Shown: piece by piece, positions 60,833 to 64,000 of the stretch | Layout: the number at the start of each line of letters is the position of its first letter | How positions within the stretch are numbered: position 1 is the first letter of the stretch | Origin: an uncultured Formosa sp. | GTDB lineage: Bacteria; Bacteroidota; Bacteroidia; Flavobacteriales; Flavobacteriaceae | Reading direction: 5' to 3' | Assembly: GCF_947500765.1 (NCBI RefSeq) | Contig: NZ_CANMTH010000009.1 | Span: forward strand, 62,001 to 126,000 | DNA length: 64,000 nt | Translations under genes and position numbers: made by a program | The notes under the pieces: model-generated | Seen by the model: the letters and a program-made list of their open reading frames with translations, nothing else | Told to the model about the DNA's origin: nothing | Database searches by the model: none

Positions 60833-61477
60833 ATGGATGAATTAGATATTTTAAAAAAAGACTGGAATAAGGAAGAGAATCAGAATTTTCCTAAGTTGTC
60901 TTATAATGACATATATAAAATGCTTTTAAAGAAATCCTCGTCTACCGTGAAATGGATTTTTATAATAAGCATATTAGAGTTCTTATTTTGGACTATTATC
61001 TCCTTTGGCATAAAGGATAACGAAAGCATGAAACGCCTTAAAGGAACCGACTCTGAAACGGTATTAAACGTGTTAACTGTGCTAGGCTACATTGTGCTTT
61101 GCTACTTTTTCTATTTGTTTTATAAAAACTATAAGAAAATTTCGACAACAGATAATGCCAAAAAGTTAATGGAAAATATTTTAAACACAAGACGTACCGT
61201 TAAACAGTATGTAGGATTTAATTTAGTCTTTGTTGTAGTATCTACTGTAGTGGTTGTATTAATAGAATTTAATCAAGATACTCACCTAGAAGCTCGTGTA
61301 CACGAAGCGGCAGCTAGCGGACATATCTTTATGTTTTATTCTAAAATAATATTAATTACGGCTGGTATTTTAACTATTACCATAACTATTCTATTAGGCT
61401 TCTACGCCCTTATTTATGGCATACTTCTAAAACGTTTAAATAAAAACTATAAGGAATTAAAGCGAATGGATTTATAA
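60833..61477 (+). CDS. Four-helix membrane protein, probable anti-sigma partner
   Basis: The 214-residue product has a charged N-terminus of about 33 residues (MDELDILKKDWNKEENQNFP) and four membrane helices (about 36-60, 78-100, 120-142 and 165-195). It lies directly after the ECF sigma gene. I recognise no zinc-binding HxxxCxxC motif, so it is not a classical ZAS anti-sigma factor; the cytoplasmic N-terminus could hold the sigma factor. The call rests mainly on position. Its stop abuts that of the convergent acyltransferase gene with no spacer. Confidence 0.65.
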   Translation: MDELDILKKDWNKEENQNFPKLSYNDIYKMLLKKSSSTVKWIFIISILEFLFWTIISFGIKDNESMKRLKGTDSETVLNVLTVLGYIVLCYFFYLFYKNYKKISTTDNAKKLMENILNTRRTVKQYVGFNLVFVVVSTVVVVLIEFNQDTHLEARVHEAAASGHIFMFYSKIILITAGILTITITILLGFYALIYGILLKRLNKNYKELKRMDL

Positions 61478-62275
61478 TTAAAATCCTCTTTTCGTGTTTA
61501 AATCTTCTATATCTTGAATTTGTTGTTTAGTAAGCACTTTTAAGAACGACGGGTGTTGCTCTATAGAGTATTCAATCTTTTCAACAATATCATCAATAGT
61601 ATCATTCTTATAATCGATCTGTAAAGGTGCTTTAATCTCCATAGATTGAAGAATATTCTTTTTCTTAACACGTAACCCTTTTTTATCGAAAGACCGTCTA
61701 AAACCATCTATAACAACAGGAATAACAATAGGTTCGTAACGTTTTATAATGTGAGCTGTACCTTTTCTAATAGGTTTAAATGGTGTTGTTGTACCTTGAG
61801 GGAAAGTAATTACCCAGCCATCTTTAAGCGCTTTAGCAATACTAGAAATATCACTCATTTTAACTTGTCTATTTACATCTTTTCCTTCCGATCTCCATGT
61901 ACGCTCAATACTAATAGAACCTGCATAAGCAAATATTTTAGGTAACAAACCAGCTTTCATAGTCTCTTTTGCTGCGACATAATACAAATTAAGTTTTGGA
62001 TGCCAAATGTAACCAATGTTCTTTATAGAATCTTCTCTCCCACTCAAACTGGCATTAAACACGTGAAACATTGCGACAACATCTGCAAAATAAGTTTGGT
62101 GATTAGATATAAACAGTACATTCTGATCTGGCAAATCTTTAAGGATTTCTGAGCCTTCAATTTGAAGTTCATTAAACCCTCTAAAACGTCTATGCGTTAG
62201 AATTCCTAAAAATCTAATAATCCATTTTTTGAATAAAAGTATATGTCCGAAAGGATTTCGTTTCAACAATCCCAT
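61478..62275 (-). CDS. PlsC-like 1-acylglycerol-3-phosphate acyltransferase
   Basis: The 265-residue protein belongs to the lysophospholipid acyltransferase family that makes phosphatidic acid or related lipids at the membrane. Motif I reads SNHQTYFADVV, motif III FPQGTTTPFKPIRKGTAHI, and a Pro-rich motif IV VIPVVIDGF. In motif I the His and Asp are separated by five residues rather than the canonical four (HX4D). There is a hydrophobic N-terminal segment only. The substrate cannot be fixed; glycine or ornithine lipid acylation is also possible in Bacteroidota. Confidence 0.85.
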   Translation of the reverse strand: MGLLKRNPFGHILLFKKWIIRFLGILTHRRFRGFNELQIEGSEILKDLPDQNVLFISNHQTYFADVVAMFHVFNASLSGREDSIKNIGYIWHPKLNLYYVAAKETMKAGLLPKIFAYAGSISIERTWRSEGKDVNRQVKMSDISSIAKALKDGWVITFPQGTTTPFKPIRKGTAHIIKRYEPIVIPVVIDGFRRSFDKKGLRVKKKNILQSMEIKAPLQIDYKNDTIDDIVEKIEYSIEQHPSFLKVLTKQQIQDIEDLNTKRGF

Positions 62276-62316
62276 GATTTTTGCAGTTTTTTATAATTCA
62301 CAAATGTAGGGAAAAC

Positions 62317-62964
62317 TCAAAGATATTGCACCTCTTTTAAAATGTCTTTTACTTCACTCAACATCATAGCAGTTGCTCCCCAGACGATATATCCTTGTAA
62401 AACAAAAGCAGGAACATCTACATTTGTAGCGTAAGATGTTGTTACTCTTTTAGTCACCACATTTTTATCGCTTAAAAACTCTACCAACGGAACTTCTATT
62501 ATAGCGTCGACTTCGGCATCTTGCTTTAAAAAATTTGGTGTTTTTTCGACTATTCCTATAAACGGTTGCACAATAAAATGACTAGGCGGAATGTATATAT
62601 TTGTAATTTTTCGCCAAACATCTATATTATTTTCTGGCACACCAACTTCTTCAAATGTCTCTCGAATAGCTGCTGTTTTAAGAGAATAGTCTTCTGGCTC
62701 GACCTTTCCTCCAGGAAATCCGATTTGAGCAGAATGCACACCTTTATATGTGTTTCGTAAAATTAAAACCAACATGGTTTCATGTACTTTATTAGGATAA
62801 AACAGAGCCATAACTGCTGCTTTTCTAGCTGTTTTCATCTTAATATTATTGTCGTCTATCAATCCTTCTCTAAAAGGCGGAGACATTTTAAATTGAGATG
62901 CTTCGGCTGGAAGCGGTATATTTTCTATTTTTGATCTTAACTTTATAAAATCATCAAAATTCAT
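62317..62964 (-). CDS. NUDIX hydrolase, CoA-pyrophosphatase type
   Basis: The 215-residue protein has the NUDIX box GGKVEPEDYSLKTAAIRETF followed by EEVGV (GX5EX7REUXEEXGU), preceded by GVHSAQIGFPG, which fits the UPF0035 signature of CoA diphosphatases (NudL/Nudt7 type). It probably cleaves CoA or acyl-CoA to phosphopantetheine products. Its start codon lies only two bases from the ATG of the divergent cyclophilin gene. The plsC-like gene follows after 41 bases on the same strand. Confidence 0.88.
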   Translation of the reverse strand: MNFDDFIKLRSKIENIPLPAEASQFKMSPPFREGLIDDNNIKMKTARKAAVMALFYPNKVHETMLVLILRNTYKGVHSAQIGFPGGKVEPEDYSLKTAAIRETFEEVGVPENNIDVWRKITNIYIPPSHFIVQPFIGIVEKTPNFLKQDAEVDAIIEVPLVEFLSDKNVVTKRVTTSYATNVDVPAFVLQGYIVWGATAMMLSEVKDILKEVQYL

Positions 62965-62966
62965 TT

Positions 62967-63680
62967 ATGAAATTCTTAGTCTACTGTTGTATATTCTTTC
63001 TACTATTTAATTGTGAAGATACGAAATCTAAAAAAAATAATGTAACAAAACCTGCAATAGAAACATTTGCAAAAAAGACTTCAGAAAAAGACACTATTAA
63101 GAAAATTATTGAAGATAAACGTGAGTTTCCCGTACTTACAGACGACAATGCTATGGAGTTTTTCCTTGAGTACGAAAAAATACATAAAGAGAATAAAGTT
63201 AGGATTACTACAGAATATGGCACTATAGATATATTACTTTTTAATGAAACAAAATTCCATCGTGCCAACTTTATCTACTTAACTAAACAAGGTTATTTCA
63301 ATAATACACAGTTTTATAGAGTTGTAAAAAACTTTATTATTCAAGGAGGTAGTAGCGATGATCCTGATATTGGAAAACGCCGTGTAAATATTGGAAAATA
63401 CCTTTTACCTACAGATGCAAAACGTGGGTTTAAGCACGACAGAGGTGTTATTTCTATGCCAAGCAGTGATATTGAAAACCCATATAAGCTAGCTTCTCCC
63501 TACGAGTTCTTTATTGTACAAGCCGCTGGAGGGGCTCACCATTTAGATGGAAGTTATACTATTTTTGGAAAAGTAATACGTGGTATGGATGTGGTTGATA
63601 AAATATCGAACGTAGAAACCGATAATGCCGAATGGCCATTACACAATGTTTATATTCAAAAAGTTGAGATTATAAATTAA
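62967..63680 (+). CDS. Cyclophilin-type peptidyl-prolyl isomerase, lipoprotein
   Basis: The 237-residue product has a lipoprotein signal (FFLLFNCEDTKSKK, Cys16), a linker, and a cyclophilin domain from about residue 75 (VRITTEYGTIDILLFNE, FYRVVKNFIIQGG, FFIVQAAGGAHHLDGSYTIF). It should catalyse proline isomerisation of envelope proteins. The start is only two bases from that of the divergent NUDIX gene. Its last 11 bases overlap the end of the convergent TRIC gene. Confidence 0.9.
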   Translation: MKFLVYCCIFFLLFNCEDTKSKKNNVTKPAIETFAKKTSEKDTIKKIIEDKREFPVLTDDNAMEFFLEYEKIHKENKVRITTEYGTIDILLFNETKFHRANFIYLTKQGYFNNTQFYRVVKNFIIQGGSSDDPDIGKRRVNIGKYLLPTDAKRGFKHDRGVISMPSSDIENPYKLASPYEFFIVQAAGGAHHLDGSYTIFGKVIRGMDVVDKISNVETDNAEWPLHNVYIQKVEIIN

Positions 63681-64000
63681 CCTCATCAACCTCATCTTTA
63701 TAAACATTAGGTAAGCTAATTTTAAAACGCACAGCCAATAATCTTATCGCAATTATAATAACACCAGAAATTAAATAAATTAGATTACTTTCTAAATGTA
63801 ATTTACGTAACAAGAAAAAAGAAATACCACCTAAAATACAAGCTGTAGCATAAATTTCTTTTCTAAAAATTACAGGAATCTGATTACATAAAATATCCCG
63901 TAAAACACCTCCAAAACAAGCCGTCATAGTTCCTAAAGAGATACAGATAATAGGGTGCAAATGTAAATTAATACCTTTTTGTATCCCAACAAGTGTATAC
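63670..64000 (-). CDS. TRIC/UPF0126 family membrane channel (partial)
   Basis: The reading frame runs from the stop at 63670 to the window edge, so the N-terminus lies outside. The visible part has LGTMTACFGGVLRDILCNQ and PVIFRKEIYATACILGG, hallmarks of UPF0126 (YicG/TRIC-like) proteins, which form trimeric cation channels from two repeats of three helices. A Met at 63960 is internal: the frame continues upstream as GIQKGINLHLHP, normal sequence for the family. Function as a cation channel is by homology. Confidence 0.88.
   Translation of the reverse strand, partial: YTLVGIQKGINLHLHPIICISLGTMTACFGGVLRDILCNQIPVIFRKEIYATACILGGISFFLLRKLHLESNLIYLISGVIIIAIRLLAVRFKISLPNVYKDEVDEVNL

Noticed and set aside
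63670..63960. Met at 63960 as the start of the TRIC gene
   Set aside because: The frame stays open to the window edge and the upstream residues fit the family, so the gene is partial.
1..64000. CRISPR arrays, tRNA or rRNA genes, prophage or insertion sequences with transposases
   Set aside because: I looked for regular repeats, cloverleaf-type segments and transposase or integrase motifs and found none that I could support.

Overview
The window reads as a contiguous piece of chromosome from a marine-type member of the Flavobacteriaceae (Bacteroidota). The DNA is strongly AT-rich. Several genes sit behind the Bacteroidota promoter signature TAnnTTTG, sometimes with a TTG about 20 nt upstream. 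The gene families are also typical: a DUF4421 protein, 2TM-domain proteins, a split DUF4331 pair, a fused E1 alpha/beta dehydrogenase, a fused CcoNO oxidase subunit, CarboxypepD_reg-type TonB receptors and many short-leader lipoproteins. No rRNA, tRNA, CRISPR array, prophage or transposase was recognised.

Layout. 1-14 kb: gamma-glutamyltransferase, a membrane-anchored unknown, a DUF937-OmpA fusion, UvrA, a LOG-family protein, a peptidase-dead M1 protein fused to an outer-membrane barrel, the 2-oxoacid dehydrogenase E1 fusion and RlmH. 14-19 kb: DUF4421 barrel, ribosome hibernation factor, RdgB, a DEAD-box helicase with a structured leader, and a CarboxypepD_reg protein. 19.4-27.7 kb: a beta-oxidation locus (acyl-CoA ligase, then MarR regulator and fadN-fadA-fadE). 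A small four-helix-bundle gene bounded by inverted repeats sits inside the fad operon and looks like a 23S-rRNA intervening sequence moved to a protein operon. 27.8-31.9 kb: GH15 trehalase-like enzyme divergent from a trehalose-6-phosphate synthase/phosphatase fusion. 31.9-37.6 kb: an M28 peptidase, a true M1 peptidase, and an AAA+/VWA pair.

37.7-47.1 kb is a complete cbb3 oxidase locus: a Crp/Fnr regulator divergent from ccoI, followed by ccoS, ccoNO, ccoQ, mono-haem ccoP, ccoG, ccoH and a TauE/SafE-like protein. Two FNR-like sites of the form ATGAC-N4-RTCAT lie in the two control regions. 47.5-53 kb: a YceI lipoprotein, an ECF sigma/anti-sigma pair, a decayed lipoprotein gene, and an operon of two half-DUF4331 proteins plus a TPR lipoprotein. 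53.1-59.8 kb: a LETM1-like protein, then a TonB receptor, a secreted TPR-like protein, a LytS-type kinase fused to a 2TM domain, a free 2TM protein and a LytTR regulator, all on the minus strand. 60.3-64 kb: a second ECF sigma with a four-helix membrane partner, a PlsC-type acyltransferase, a NUDIX hydrolase, a cyclophilin lipoprotein and the end of a TRIC/UPF0126 channel gene.

The most promising observations are the intervening-sequence-like element in the fad operon, the paired FNR-like boxes of the oxidase locus, the split DUF4331 system, the kinase-2TM fusion in a TonB-receptor operon, a 5'-terminal hairpin on the pseudo-M1/barrel transcript, and a perfect 18-bp palindrome at the MarR promoter. 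All functional statements are family-based; no database search was possible.
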